Origin: an uncultured Sphingomonadaceae bacterium
GTDB lineage: Bacteria; Pseudomonadota; Alphaproteobacteria; Sphingomonadales; Sphingomonadaceae
DNA length: 64,000 nucleotides
Reading direction: 5' to 3'
Assembly (NCBI GenBank): GCA_947494305.1
Contig: CANLUL010000001.1
Coordinates: 744,001 to 808,000, forward strand
Within the stretch, counting starts at the first letter, position 1; each line of letters opens with the position of its first letter. A model generated the notes under the pieces. That model searched no databases. It saw only the letters and a program-made list of their open reading frames with translations, and was not told where the DNA came from. Both the position numbers and the translations under genes were made by a program. Below, in pieces: positions 38,940-48,281 of the stretch.

Positions 38940-39015
38940 CCTAGCAGGTAATTGCGCCTTTCAGTTGCTTTCCCTTATTGTGAACAACCATGATATGAGT
39001 AGTGTGGAGAGGGAA

Positions 39016-39372
39016 ATGCTCGAGCGAATTTGTTGGGTAGTACTGGCGTTAATTCATCTATCGCCCTTTGCGGCTTTCTTTGCACCGGCGATGATTTCTA
39101 GACTCTATACGGTAGCGGCGGACGATCCCAATTTTGCGATATTACACCATAGAGCAGCTTTGTTTGGCGTAGTCTTTGTTACATGTATCTGGGCTTCGTT
39201 TGATCCAAATGTACGAAAGCTTGCAGTTTTAGCGGTAGCGTTATCGATGCTAAGCTTTCTGTTTATCTACATTGTTTACGGACAACCGACTGCGCTGCAG
39301 ACAATAGCTGTCATCGATACGATAGGATTGCCATTTTTAGCGTATGCTGGATGGAAGGCCTTTACTGCTTAA
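39016..39372 (+). CDS. Small membrane protein, four predicted helices
   Basis: GGAG lies six bases before the ATG at 39016 (MLERICWVVLALIHL), preferred to an upstream TTG at 38965. The 118 residues are mostly hydrophobic, with about four helices (ICWVVLALIHLSPFAAFF, ALFGVVFVTCIWASF, LAVLAVALSMLSFLFIYIVYG, TIGLPFLAYAGWKAF). It is not assigned to a family. Its stop overlaps the convergent amtB stop by four bases. Position alone does not reveal a function. Confidence 0.7.
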   Translation: MLERICWVVLALIHLSPFAAFFAPAMISRLYTVAADDPNFAILHHRAALFGVVFVTCIWASFDPNVRKLAVLAVALSMLSFLFIYIVYGQPTALQTIAVIDTIGLPFLAYAGWKAFTA

Positions 39373-40682
39373 TCCAGATCCCAGGCACGTTCGCCATGGC
39401 TAGATATATCGAGACCATCGCGTTCGTCATCTTCACTAACCCGCATAGGTAGTATGAAGCTGATTCCGAATCCAAGCAGGAATGTCGCGAATGCGGACCA
39501 AAGTGCAACTGTTGCCACACCGATTAACTGGGCCACAAACTGGCTGCCAAAGGCCATGTTTTCGGCATAGCCTGTTCCACCAAACCCCTCACTGATGAAA
39601 AGAGCCAAAAGCAATGATCCCAGTATTCCGCCGATTCCGTGAACAGCAAATACGTCGAGGCTGTCGTCGATCCCAAAACCATTTTTGACCAAACCCACTG
39701 CGAAGAAACAGACCAGCCCAGCCAGCGCACCAATAATGATGGACGCTCCCGGGCCTACAAAACCAGCCGCTGGCGTGATTGTCGCTAGGCCTGCAATTGC
39801 GCCGGTTGCTATGCCGATTGCCGTGGATTTTCCGACTTTTATTTTCTCTATGACTATCCACATCAGAGCCGCCATTGATGCCGCAATATGCGTGTTTATG
39901 ATCGCCTGTGAAGCGTCATCGGTGGCTGTTAGTGCTGAACCACCATTAAAACCAAACCAACCAACCCAAAGCAAACCAGCACCGGCTACGGTGAGGGCGG
40001 GACTATGCGGCAACATCAGAGTTTTCGGCCAGCCAATACGTTTGCCCAGCATGATAGCTGCTACCAACGCTGATACCCCGGCAGTGGTATGGACAACGAT
40101 GCCACCAGCAAAATCCAGAACGCCAAGTTCGGACAACCAGCCACCACCCCATACCCAATGGGTGACCGGGGCGTAAACTACGAGCAACCATAATGCTGAG
40201 AAAGCGATGACCCAACCAAAGCGCGCTCGTTCAACCCAAGCACCAACCATAAGCGCGGGGGTAATGACGGCAAAAGTCATCTGGAACATCGCGAATGTCG
40301 ATTCCGGAATAGTAGTGGATTCGCGTACATTGCCGAGATTGAGGAACATCCAGTTCAGGCCGCCGCCTAAAAATCCGTTGGTTACGGGACCGAATGCCAA
40401 TGTGTAGCCCACAATAACCCAAAGTATGGAGCAGACACCACCTACTGCCATGCATTGGATGAGAACAGACAGAAAGTTTTTGGATCGGACCAGACCGCCA
40501 TAGAATAGCGCGAGGCCGGGGAGGGTCATGAGCAATACCAACGCAGTTGCGGAAATAATCCACGCTGTGTCACCGCTATCATTAACGGCCGCTGTTGGAT
40601 CAATCACATCCTGAGCAAGCGCTGGTGTCGCCAATAATAAAGTCACGAGCATAGCGCCCAGATATTTGCTCAATTTATTCAT
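39369..40682 (-). CDS. amtB: Ammonium transporter
   Basis: A 437-residue Amt channel with a cleavable-type N-terminus (MLVTLLLATPALAQ) and eleven helices. Pore histidine regions VVHTTAGVSALVA and FAVHGIGGILG, the gate region MTLPGLALFYGGLVRSKN, and the C-terminal tail ending GERAWDLD are typical. It conducts ammonium across the inner membrane. The usual PII partner gene glnK is not beside it; the upstream neighbour is a hydroxyacid dehydrogenase. No NtrC or sigma-54 promoter was recognised in the 69 bases before it. Confidence 0.96.
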   Translation of the reverse strand: MNKLSKYLGAMLVTLLLATPALAQDVIDPTAAVNDSGDTAWIISATALVLLMTLPGLALFYGGLVRSKNFLSVLIQCMAVGGVCSILWVIVGYTLAFGPVTNGFLGGGLNWMFLNLGNVRESTTIPESTFAMFQMTFAVITPALMVGAWVERARFGWVIAFSALWLLVVYAPVTHWVWGGGWLSELGVLDFAGGIVVHTTAGVSALVAAIMLGKRIGWPKTLMLPHSPALTVAGAGLLWVGWFGFNGGSALTATDDASQAIINTHIAASMAALMWIVIEKIKVGKSTAIGIATGAIAGLATITPAAGFVGPGASIIIGALAGLVCFFAVGLVKNGFGIDDSLDVFAVHGIGGILGSLLLALFISEGFGGTGYAENMAFGSQFVAQLIGVATVALWSAFATFLLGFGISFILPMRVSEDDERDGLDISSHGERAWDLD

Positions 40683-40751
40683 GATCTTCCCCGACGAATC
40701 CTAGATTGACAGTTAACTAGTCGAGAGAATTGGTTGGTTCAACCAATATAC

Positions 40752-41750
40752 TCAGGCCCAGCCTTCCAACACTTGATCCGGAGGACGGTGACCATCGGCC
40801 CACACGCGAATATTGGCTATCACACGTTCGCCCGACGCTTCTCGCCCTTCAAACGTTGCGCTGCCCATATGGGGTAGGAGGACCGTATTTTTAAGATCCA
40901 GAAACCTCGGGTCAACATTGGGTTCTTGTTGATAAACATCTAGTCCTGCCCCACCAATTTTCTCGGCCTGAAGCGCCTTAATCAAAGCATCCTCGTCGAT
41001 CAGATCCCCGCGTGCTGTATTGATCAAATAAGCGGACGGTTTCATCGCTGCTATTCGCCCTGAATTGATCATCTCATGGGTTTCTTCGGTATGCGGGCAA
41101 TGCAATGAAATAATATCGCATTCCCGGATCAATGTATCGAGATTTTCAATGTAGTTTGCGTTGAGTGATTCCTCCACAGCTGGGGGTAACTGTCTGCGAT
41201 TATGATAACATATCGACATGCCAAATCCGGAAGCGCGTCGAGCAACGGCCTGGCCAATGCGGCCCATACCAACAATGCCTAGTTTTTTTCCGCCAATACA
41301 ATGGCCCAACATTCCGCCAGGACGCCAGCCAGTCCATTTTCCTGACCGCATGATTTTTTCACCCTGAGCCAAACGACGAGGAACAGAAAGGATCAACGCC
41401 ATGGTCATATCGGCGGTATCTTCGGTAAACACGCCCGGTGTATTGGTAATCATGATTGTCTTGGCTCTGGCAGCGGCCAGATCAATATGATCCACACCTG
41501 CACCAAAGCTTGCAATCAACTTTAGCCGATCCGGTGCCTGCTCGATCATTTCAGCGTCGATATGATCTGTAACGGTTGGAACCAGCACGTCGCAGTCTGC
41601 CATCGCTTCGATCAATTCAGCTCTGGAAAACTCTTTGTCTTTGTAGTTTGGAACAGCATCGAAAAGTTCGCACATACGATCCTGATTGGAGTCAGCCAAT
41701 TCACGTGTGATTATAACGCGGGGTTTGGTGGGACGTTCATATTCAGCCAT
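40752..41750 (-). CDS. D-2-hydroxyacid dehydrogenase, glyoxylate/hydroxypyruvate reductase type
   Basis: A 332-residue NAD-dependent D-isomer dehydrogenase. FGAGVDHIDLAAARAK precedes the nucleotide domain, whose Rossmann motif is GIVGMGRIGQAVARR. Catalytic Arg lies in INTARGDLID, Glu in YQQEPNVDPRF and His in LPHMGSATFE. This order fits glyoxylate reductase; formate and phosphoglycerate dehydrogenases differ in length. It lies upstream of amtB on the same strand and 69 bases from it; they may or may not be cotranscribed. Confidence 0.9.
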   Translation of the reverse strand: MAEYERPTKPRVIITRELADSNQDRMCELFDAVPNYKDKEFSRAELIEAMADCDVLVPTVTDHIDAEMIEQAPDRLKLIASFGAGVDHIDLAAARAKTIMITNTPGVFTEDTADMTMALILSVPRRLAQGEKIMRSGKWTGWRPGGMLGHCIGGKKLGIVGMGRIGQAVARRASGFGMSICYHNRRQLPPAVEESLNANYIENLDTLIRECDIISLHCPHTEETHEMINSGRIAAMKPSAYLINTARGDLIDEDALIKALQAEKIGGAGLDVYQQEPNVDPRFLDLKNTVLLPHMGSATFEGREASGERVIANIRVWADGHRPPDQVLEGWA

Positions 41751-41852
41751 AGCGCAACGCTATGCCCGAAAATTTTGACAGGTCAAGCAGGCGGGCCTTG
41801 ATGAAGAATCCCTTTTCAGTTTAAGAGCAAATTGTCGGGGGACAGTTTGAGT

Positions 41853-42338
41853 ATGACAATGCGTATTATTTTTGCCTTCACTCTTGCATGGTTGGTTGCT
41901 TCGCCTGCTTTGGCGCAGCGTGACCCACCCTATTGGGGGTCAATAGATGAACCGGAGGCCAGAATGCGCACCGGCCCAAGCACCGAATACCCGACAATGT
42001 GGATATACAAACGTGAGCGTATGCCGGTCAAAATACTGGCTCGGTACAAGGCTTGGCGTAAAATTGAGGACGTTGATGGCGCACAAGGCTGGATGCATGC
42101 GCGTTTATTGAGTGCGAGCAGAACAGCATTGGTGCAAGGCGATGCCGGAAAGGTACTCGTTCTGAGATCCAATCCTAGGGGTGATGCAAAAGTGACTTGG
42201 CGCGTTCAACCCGGGGTGGTGGGTAACATTAGCCAGTGTCAGAATGATTGGTGTCTGTTCGACGTTACTGGTCGACAGGGGTATATCAAATTCAATCAGA
42301 TATGGGGAGAGGAGACGCTGAAACAATCAGCGCCTTGA
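41853..42338 (+). CDS. Exported SH3-domain protein
   Basis: The ATG at 41853 opens a signal peptide (MTMRIIFAFTLAWLVASPALA); GGGGGA lies about 10 bases upstream. The mature 140 residues contain two bacterial SH3-like repeats: one around RMRTGPSTEYPTMWIYKRERMPVKIL-type strands with GWMHARLL, and one ending GRQGYIKFNQIWG. Such proteins bind cell wall or act as periplasmic scaffolds. The domain pair is visible, but the partner is unknown. It converges on the thiolase gene with two bases between stops. Confidence 0.83.
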   Translation: MTMRIIFAFTLAWLVASPALAQRDPPYWGSIDEPEARMRTGPSTEYPTMWIYKRERMPVKILARYKAWRKIEDVDGAQGWMHARLLSASRTALVQGDAGKVLVLRSNPRGDAKVTWRVQPGVVGNISQCQNDWCLFDVTGRQGYIKFNQIWGEETLKQSAP

Positions 42339-42340
42339 AA

Positions 42341-43531
42341 CTAGTCCTCTAACTCGACTGCAACTGCAGTGGCTTCACCGCCGCCAATACACAAAGCCGC
42401 TACTCCTTTTTTCAGGCCGCGTTTTTTAAGAGCCGCAACCAATGTCACCATAATACGGGCACCGCTAGCACCGATAGGATGACCCAGTGCAGTTGCACCA
42501 CCATTTACGTTCAATTTGTCATGCGAGATTCCAATATCCTGCATCGCGAACATGGCAACGCAGGCAAAGGCTTCGTTCACTTCCCAAAGGTCAACATCTC
42601 CAACTTCCCAGCCAGCGTTTTTCAGGACTTTTTGAATAGCTGACACAGGGGCAGTCGTAAATTTGGCTGGTGCATGAGCATGCGCGGCATGCGCAACAAT
42701 TTTGGCAACTGGCTTCAAGCCTTTTTCTTCCGCAATGCTGGAACGGGAAAGCACCATAGCTGCAGCGCCATCGGAAATTGAAGATGCATTTGCGGCTGTA
42801 ATGGTGCCATCTTTAGCAAATGCAGGCCGTAGTTCGGGTATTTTGTCCGGACGACCTTTGAGCGGCTGCTCATCTTTGTCGATTGTAACACTACCCTTGC
42901 GCGTTTTAACTTCGACAGCGACAACTTCATCATCGAACGCATCACCTTCTACGGCAGCCTTGGCCCTGGCCAGTGATTCTATCGCATATTCGTCCTGTGC
43001 TTCTCGTGTGAGTTGATATTCTCCTGCCGTTTCTTCGGCAAAGCTTCCCATCGCGCGACCTGGTTCGTAGGCATCTTCCAAGCCGTCGAGGAACATATGG
43101 TCCTTTGCTTCAGCGTGGCCCAACCTCGCGCCGCCGCGCATTTTTGGCAGCAGATATGGCGCATTGGTCATGCTTTCCATCCCGCCTGTGACAATCATAT
43201 CGACTGAACCCGCGGCAAGGGCTTCTGCACCCATGATGGCGGTCTGCATGCCTGACCCGCACATTTTGTTAACGGTGGTTGCTTCTACGGATTGCGGTAA
43301 GCCGCCCAATATACCTGCCTGACGGGCTGGGGCTTGTCCCTGACCTGCGGATAGAACGTTGCCCATATATATGCGCTCAACATCTCCACCATCAATGCCT
43401 GCACGTGCGACTGCTGCCCTAACCGCGACGGCGCCCAAATCCGGAGCGCTCACTTCACCAAGCGCGCCTTGCATGCCGCCCATCGGGGTGCGCGCGTAGG
43501 AAAGAATAACAATGGGATCGGGGTTAGACAT
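42341..43531 (-). CDS. Acetyl-CoA C-acetyltransferase (thiolase)
   Basis: Condenses two acetyl-CoA or cleaves acetoacetyl-CoA. The 396-residue enzyme has the acyl-accepting Cys91 in NKMCGSGMQ, the conserved GGMESM, the His in GHPIGASGAR near residue 350 and the second Cys in CIGGGEATA near residue 382. It could serve polyhydroxybutyrate synthesis, ketone or fatty-acid degradation; no phaB or other polyester gene is adjacent. I therefore give no gene symbol. Confidence 0.93.
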   Translation of the reverse strand: MSNPDPIVILSYARTPMGGMQGALGEVSAPDLGAVAVRAAVARAGIDGGDVERIYMGNVLSAGQGQAPARQAGILGGLPQSVEATTVNKMCGSGMQTAIMGAEALAAGSVDMIVTGGMESMTNAPYLLPKMRGGARLGHAEAKDHMFLDGLEDAYEPGRAMGSFAEETAGEYQLTREAQDEYAIESLARAKAAVEGDAFDDEVVAVEVKTRKGSVTIDKDEQPLKGRPDKIPELRPAFAKDGTITAANASSISDGAAAMVLSRSSIAEEKGLKPVAKIVAHAAHAHAPAKFTTAPVSAIQKVLKNAGWEVGDVDLWEVNEAFACVAMFAMQDIGISHDKLNVNGGATALGHPIGASGARIMVTLVAALKKRGLKKGVAALCIGGGEATAVAVELED

Positions 43532-43659
43532 AGGAAGTGGCCTTTCTTTTTCGCTTGTTGCGAAATCTGATTACTCTTTGGCGCTGACATAGGGGCGGCC
43601 GCTTTGGTTTTCAATCGCGAGATTGCACAGAATGACTGCACGTGGCAATTCTGAAAGTC

Positions 43660-44439
43660 ATGATTCTTGATGTTAACCTTCCATATTTTGTTTTGCCGAT
43701 AGCCGGAGCGGTCCTGGGCTTAATTGTTGGTAGCTTTCTGGCAACGTTGGTGGTGCGTTGGCCGCAAGGGCAATCTGTCATAAATGGGCGTTCAAAATGT
43801 GATGGGTGTAACCGGCAACTTAATCCTTTAGAATTGATTCCCGTTATCAGCTTTGTCTGGCAGAGAGGTAGTTGCACAAAGTGCGGAGCGCCAATAAGTA
43901 AACACCATCTGGCCATTGAGCTTACAGCAAGCCTGATCGGGGCGGTGGCTCTGATGGTTGCGCCTAATGTAGTTGGATTGTCAGGCGCTGTTTTTGGATG
44001 GCTTTTAATGACGCTTGCAGCTCTTGATTTGGATCATCATTGGTTGCCAGACAGATTGACGGCATTGCTGGCCGCATCGGGATTATTGTCTGCGCTCATT
44101 GTTGAGCAGCCAACGGCGGTGGATCGCCTATTTGGTGGTCTAATCGGCTATTTCTCGTTGCTTTTGATTGCTGTAATTTATCGCACTGTCCGAGGCCGAG
44201 AGGGGCTGGGCGGTGGCGACCCCAAGATGTTAGGGGCAATTGGGTTGTGGCTCGGATGGCAATATTTGCCGTTCGTACTATTGGGTGCTTCAATCATTGG
44301 GTTAGTAATAGCATTTGTGCTCAAGTCGAGAAGCCAACCGGTTGGTTTGGAAAGTCAATTTCCATTGGGCAGTATGATGGCGTTGGCGGCATTCCCAATC
44401 TGGCTAATCCATTCGGCAGGCCTCAATCTTTTGGGCTAA
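43660..44439 (+). CDS. Prepilin peptidase (A24 leader peptidase / N-methyltransferase)
   Basis: An inner-membrane aspartic protease that cleaves and methylates type IV pilin or type II pseudopilin signals. The two zinc pairs CDGCNRQL and CTKCGAPI lie in the cytoplasmic loop. The catalytic Asp residues are in ALDLDHHWLPD and GGGDPKMLGA. About seven helices are predicted. ATG 43660 gives 259 residues; GTG 43642 is an alternative. No pilin or secretion genes are in the window, so its substrates are encoded elsewhere. Confidence 0.92.
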   Translation: MILDVNLPYFVLPIAGAVLGLIVGSFLATLVVRWPQGQSVINGRSKCDGCNRQLNPLELIPVISFVWQRGSCTKCGAPISKHHLAIELTASLIGAVALMVAPNVVGLSGAVFGWLLMTLAALDLDHHWLPDRLTALLAASGLLSALIVEQPTAVDRLFGGLIGYFSLLLIAVIYRTVRGREGLGGGDPKMLGAIGLWLGWQYLPFVLLGASIIGLVIAFVLKSRSQPVGLESQFPLGSMMALAAFPIWLIHSAGLNLLG

Positions 44440-44533
44440 CCGATAACCTTCTAAAAACCATTGCCAGCCCGTAATCTAGTCGCTAACAGAGCGGCGTTTT
44501 GATCGTCGCTAAATAACGATATAGTCAAAAAGT

Positions 44534-44618
44534 GCCCCTGTGGTGGAATTGGTAGACGCGCTCGACTCAAAATCGAGTTCCGCAAGGAGTGTCCGTTCGA
44601 GTCGGACCAGGGGCACCA
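44534..44618 (+). tRNA. tRNA-Leu(CAA)
   Basis: 85 bases, acceptor GCCCCTG pairing with CAGGGGC, encoded CCA. The anticodon loop CTCAAAA gives anticodon CAA, and a long variable arm is present as expected for leucine. It lies between the prepilin peptidase and a TonB-dependent receptor. Confidence 0.95.
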
Positions 44619-44896
44619 TTCCCAAAAATGTAATTGTGAGCGCTAAGGAGTGTTGTTCTCAGACCTCTCTTGCATCACCCCGCTAAGCCGCGAGACTGGC
44701 TGTCATAATGGTTGTTTTTACGGCTTGGCACTGTGGCTCTGTTGCAACATTTACGCTGTCAATTGACTATTTTGTGGTCAAATCATCGAGTGCCGCAACA
44801 TAATTGCTGGACTTAATCGATTGATTAGTTGAATGTTATACAAGTTGGGAGACGGGCAAAAGCTTCGCTCCCATTAAACGGGATTGGGAGAGAAGA
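44619..44896. other. Noncoding region between tRNA-Leu and the TonB-dependent receptor
   Basis: With 44440-44533 this is a 457-base stretch lacking protein genes apart from the tRNA. No open frame is supported. GGCTCTGTTGCAA at 44735-44747 resembles the end of IS6-family elements, but nothing else of such an element is present. An inverted repeat TTGAC-N9-GTCAA lies at 44763-44781, in the probable promoter region of the receptor gene. Confidence 0.5.
44763..44781. promoter_or_regulatory. Inverted repeat before the TonB-dependent receptor
   Basis: TTGAC and GTCAA separated by nine bases, about 115 bases before the receptor ATG. The shape suits a dimeric regulator, but no regulator is known; it could be chance. 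Confidence 0.3.
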
Positions 44897-47875
44897 ATGC
44901 GTAAGTCGCTATTATTTGCCGCTACAGCTATATCAACACTATCTGTGCCAGCTATGGCTCAAGATCAAGCCGACGGTGCCAGTGATGACAATGTCATTAT
45001 TGTTACCGCTCAGCGTCAGGCACAAAGCCTACAAGAGGTGCCGATCGCAGTTTCGGCTTTTAATGCAGAAGCGCTAGAGGCTCAGCAGATCGAAAATGCT
45101 TCGGATTTGCAACTAACGCTTCCGAACGTACAGTTTTCAAAAGGTAACTTTACCGGCGCGAGTTTTACCATTCGCGGTATTGGCGATCTATGTGTGGGCG
45201 TTTCTTGTGATTCAGCAACAGCCATTCACTTGAACGACGAACCACTTTTTGGAACGCGTCTGTTTGAAACAGAATTCTATGATATTGAGCGGATCGAAGT
45301 GCTTCGCGGACCGCAAGGAACATTATATGGTCGCAACGCTACATCTGGCGTGGTTAACATTGTTACCGCTAAGCCTAAGCCTGGGGTGTTTGAAGCGTCT
45401 CTCGACGGCGAATATGGCAATTTTGATGCGTATAAAGTCAAAGGCATGGTCAACGTTCCACTAGGAGACACATTAGCTGCACGGGTAGCGGGTATATATG
45501 TGAAGCGGGACGGTTATACTCGCAATACCTTCACTGGGAACAATATTGATGGTCGTGACATTTATAGCATTCGTGGATCGCTCCGTTGGGAACCCGGCCC
45601 AGATACAACAATTGATTTGCTTGGTTCCTATTTTCGTGAAGATGATGATCGTCTGCGTATTCAAAAACAACAGTGTCAGGAAGATCCCACGGGTGTTTTG
45701 GGCTGTCTGAACAATCGTCGTGATTTTGGGAAAACCAATACTAATGCCGGTTTTACTGGTACTTTGGGATCAAGTGAATTTTTGATCACGCAGGGCGGCG
45801 CAGCATTTGGCGCATTTGGTTTAAACAGCCTTTATGGTCCCAACGGCCACTCAAATTTCACAGAACCCAATGATGTTAGAACAGTAACAACTGACTTCGA
45901 GCCGGAATATTTCTCTGACGAGTTGCAGCTGCAGGCCAAAATTGAGCATGATTTTGGGCCAATTACGGCAAAACTGTCAGGTACGTATCAAGAAACCAGC
46001 ATTGATTCCCGTCAGGATTACAACCTGTCTATCATTGATAGGTCACTATACGCACCTGCATTGGCACTTCTAAATGTAGCGCCTGGATTTGGCCCTGTTG
46101 CGGCGGCAATTACGCCAAATGGCGCGGCTGGACAGCTGTGTACTTCCGATACCGATCCAACCGGGTTGGGTAGTTTCGGTGGAAACAGTATCTGCGCCGA
46201 TACGCCGCTATCATTTGACCGTTCGAATTCGGACAATAGCGCATGGTCTGTAGAAGGAATTATTTCCAGCGATTTGGATGGACCGTTTAACTTCCTACTC
46301 GGCGGAATTTATGCAGAAAGCCATTTGACTGAAAACAGCTACTATGTGAACACCTTTGCGATTGACTATATTGCCGGTGTTTTGGGAGCCTCAAATGGAG
46401 GGTACTTGGCAAGTCCTTTCTTCCGAAACAACACGGATGACTTTAAGTTGAAGTCATACGGACTCTTCGGTGAGGTTTATGTAGATGTGACTGACACATT
46501 GAGTTTGACAGGCGGTCTGCGTTATAACAACGATAAGAAATCTGTAAGGGCAAGGTCGGCTCTGGCGTCTTTCCTTGTTCCCTTTGGTTCGACGGGAAAT
46601 GCGTTTGACACTCCTTTTGGTGCTACGTTTGATGCAGATGCGGCTACAAATCCTGATCCGGCGCTGAATATAGCTAATCCTGGAGATCCGGCGACAACCT
46701 GCGGTGATATATCACCTGTTGGAGCAATCGGCTCGGTTCCTGGTTGTGAAGCATTTCAAGAGCGAAGTGTCGCCTTTGACGAAATTACAGGTCGTTTTGT
46801 TATCAACTGGCAATTCACACCAGATAATCTGATCTATGCATCCTACTCGAGGGGATATAAATCTGGTGGTATTAATCCGCCTCTGCAGCCGATTTTTGCA
46901 GTTCCAGAATCCTTCGGTCCGGAACAGATCGACGCTTTTGAAATTGGTATGAAAAATACGTTTGCCAATGGCGCTCTTACTCTGAACGCAACCGCCTTCT
47001 ATTATAAATACAAGGATTTGCAGCTTAGTCGTATTATCGCCCGTACATCGGTCAATGACACGATTGACGCCGATATTTACGGTGTCGAATTGGAGGCATT
47101 GGTTCGTCCTGATCCAGATTGGCTGATCAATATGGGCTTCAGCTACTTGCACACCAAAGTTGCCGGTGATCAGTTCCGTAGCAACACACGAGATCCAGGT
47201 GGTGGACGTGAAGATGCGGTTATCATCAAGGACATCTCTAACGGTGCAAACTGTGCCGTGATCCCAACAACACCGGGAAATGCAGCGGCATCTAACGGGT
47301 TTGTAAATGCTGTGAACGGTGCCATAAACGCAGGACAAATTCCTGGTCTTATGGCCGGCGCTGGTCTTCAGGGAACTACGCCGTTCCCCGCTGATGGTGG
47401 TATCGCATCAACTGGAGCGTTTAGTTTTTGCGGTGTGCTTGAAGCAACAGCGGCAACTATTGGCGCACAATTTGGCGGTGTTGAGGTTCTTAGCCCAGGC
47501 GTGACGGTAAACCTACGTGGCAACAAGCTGCCACAGGCTCCCGTTGTGAAAGCTTCAGTCGGTGTTCAGTATACCAACACCTTTGATAGCGGCTCAAGCT
47601 TAGTGCCACGCGTTGATCTTACTTATACTGGTGACAGTTTCGGTAATGTGTTCAATGGCCGCGTGAATAAGATCGCCGGTTTTGTTCAAGCCAATGCACA
47701 GGTTCAGTTCAATGGTACTGACGACAAATGGTATGTGAAAGCATATGTCCAAAATATCTTTGATAGCAATTCGACCACTGGTCTATATGTGACTGATGCA
47801 TCTTCGGGGCTGTTTACGAACATCTTTACGCTGGACCCTCGTCGTTATGGTATCGGTGTCGGTGTCAAGTTCTAG
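44897..47875 (+). CDS. TonB-dependent outer-membrane receptor
   Basis: A 992-residue receptor with signal peptide (MRKSLLFAATAISTLSVPAMA). After it, DNVIIVTAQRQAQSLQEVP is the TonB-box/plug start. The plug domain spans roughly residues 45-160 with FYDIERIEVLRGPQGTLYGRNATSGVVN. The remainder is a beta-barrel ending in aromatic Phe (GIGVGVKF). Inserted loops around residues 250-320 and 780-860 are rich in Gly and Asn, typical of surface loops. Ribosome site GGGAGAG is strong. A terminator follows. Substrate unknown; sphingomonad relatives take up glycans, siderophores or aromatic compounds. No transporter or hydrolase partner is adjacent. Confidence 0.93.
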   Translation: MRKSLLFAATAISTLSVPAMAQDQADGASDDNVIIVTAQRQAQSLQEVPIAVSAFNAEALEAQQIENASDLQLTLPNVQFSKGNFTGASFTIRGIGDLCVGVSCDSATAIHLNDEPLFGTRLFETEFYDIERIEVLRGPQGTLYGRNATSGVVNIVTAKPKPGVFEASLDGEYGNFDAYKVKGMVNVPLGDTLAARVAGIYVKRDGYTRNTFTGNNIDGRDIYSIRGSLRWEPGPDTTIDLLGSYFREDDDRLRIQKQQCQEDPTGVLGCLNNRRDFGKTNTNAGFTGTLGSSEFLITQGGAAFGAFGLNSLYGPNGHSNFTEPNDVRTVTTDFEPEYFSDELQLQAKIEHDFGPITAKLSGTYQETSIDSRQDYNLSIIDRSLYAPALALLNVAPGFGPVAAAITPNGAAGQLCTSDTDPTGLGSFGGNSICADTPLSFDRSNSDNSAWSVEGIISSDLDGPFNFLLGGIYAESHLTENSYYVNTFAIDYIAGVLGASNGGYLASPFFRNNTDDFKLKSYGLFGEVYVDVTDTLSLTGGLRYNNDKKSVRARSALASFLVPFGSTGNAFDTPFGATFDADAATNPDPALNIANPGDPATTCGDISPVGAIGSVPGCEAFQERSVAFDEITGRFVINWQFTPDNLIYASYSRGYKSGGINPPLQPIFAVPESFGPEQIDAFEIGMKNTFANGALTLNATAFYYKYKDLQLSRIIARTSVNDTIDADIYGVELEALVRPDPDWLINMGFSYLHTKVAGDQFRSNTRDPGGGREDAVIIKDISNGANCAVIPTTPGNAAASNGFVNAVNGAINAGQIPGLMAGAGLQGTTPFPADGGIASTGAFSFCGVLEATAATIGAQFGGVEVLSPGVTVNLRGNKLPQAPVVKASVGVQYTNTFDSGSSLVPRVDLTYTGDSFGNVFNGRVNKIAGFVQANAQVQFNGTDDKWYVKAYVQNIFDSNSTTGLYVTDASSGLFTNIFTLDPRRYGIGVGVKF

Positions 47876-47899
47876 CAAGTTGATACTAAATTAGACAAG

Positions 47900-47933
47900 A
47901 AGCCCTGCCGGGAAACTGGTGGGGCTTTTTATT
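47900..47933 (+). terminator. Rho-independent terminator after the receptor gene
   Basis: AGCCCTGCC at 47901 pairs with GGTGGGGCT (two wobbles) around a short loop, followed by T5. It lies 26 bases after the receptor stop. Confidence 0.85.
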
Positions 47934-48175
47934 GGGTTTGAAGCGGTTCCAATATGGCGATGTTGGAGAAATGAATAGTTTCTAACATTTACAGTATTCT
48001 ATCCAGCGCTACGGATTTCTGGGTGCCAATTTAATCAACTTTGGGAGAGAGTATTGAAGCGCTGAGCGAGATATTGGCGCTCGTCAAATCTGGATTGATG
48101 AGTGCTTGGCCCTCCATCGCAGTCGGGATTTTTCAGGAAAATCGTTCCCTGATCAAATTCTTGATCCTAAAAAAA
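47934..48175. other. Noncoding stretch before tRNA-Thr
   Basis: About 240 bases between the receptor terminator and the tRNA. A 54-codon frame from a TTG at 48041 runs into the antisense of tRNA-Thr and is not supported. Nothing else is recognised here. Confidence 0.5.
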
Positions 48176-48251
48176 TGGTGCCGCTTATCCGACTCGAACG
48201 GATGACCTACCGCTTACAAGGCGGTTGCTCTACCAGCTGAGCTAAAGCGGC
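48176..48251 (-). tRNA. tRNA-Thr(UGU)
   Basis: 76 bases on the minus strand, encoded CCA, acceptor GCCGCTT, D arm with AGCTCAGCTGGTAGAGC, anticodon loop CTTGTAA (anticodon TGT), and T arm GTTCGAGTC. It lies next to a gene for an RNase H-like unknown. Confidence 0.95.
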
Positions 48252-48281
48252 ATATGCTGGAATTGCAGCGCGCTATTAGCC

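Noticed and set aside
44534-44618. GACTC and GAGTC inside tRNA-Leu
   Set aside because: They arise from the conserved anticodon and T-arm sequence of the tRNA, not from a regulatory cluster.
44735-44747. GGCTCTGTTGCAA resembling an IS6-family terminal repeat
   Set aside because: Only one end-like sequence is present, with no second end, target duplication or transposase remnant; possibly chance.
46712-47338. A 208-codon open frame on the minus strand
   Set aside because: It lies fully inside the TonB-dependent receptor and has no recognisable domain or ribosome site.
48041-48205. Possible 54-residue open frame from TTG 48041
   Set aside because: It runs into the antisense of tRNA-Thr, and its composition is not protein-like beyond chance.
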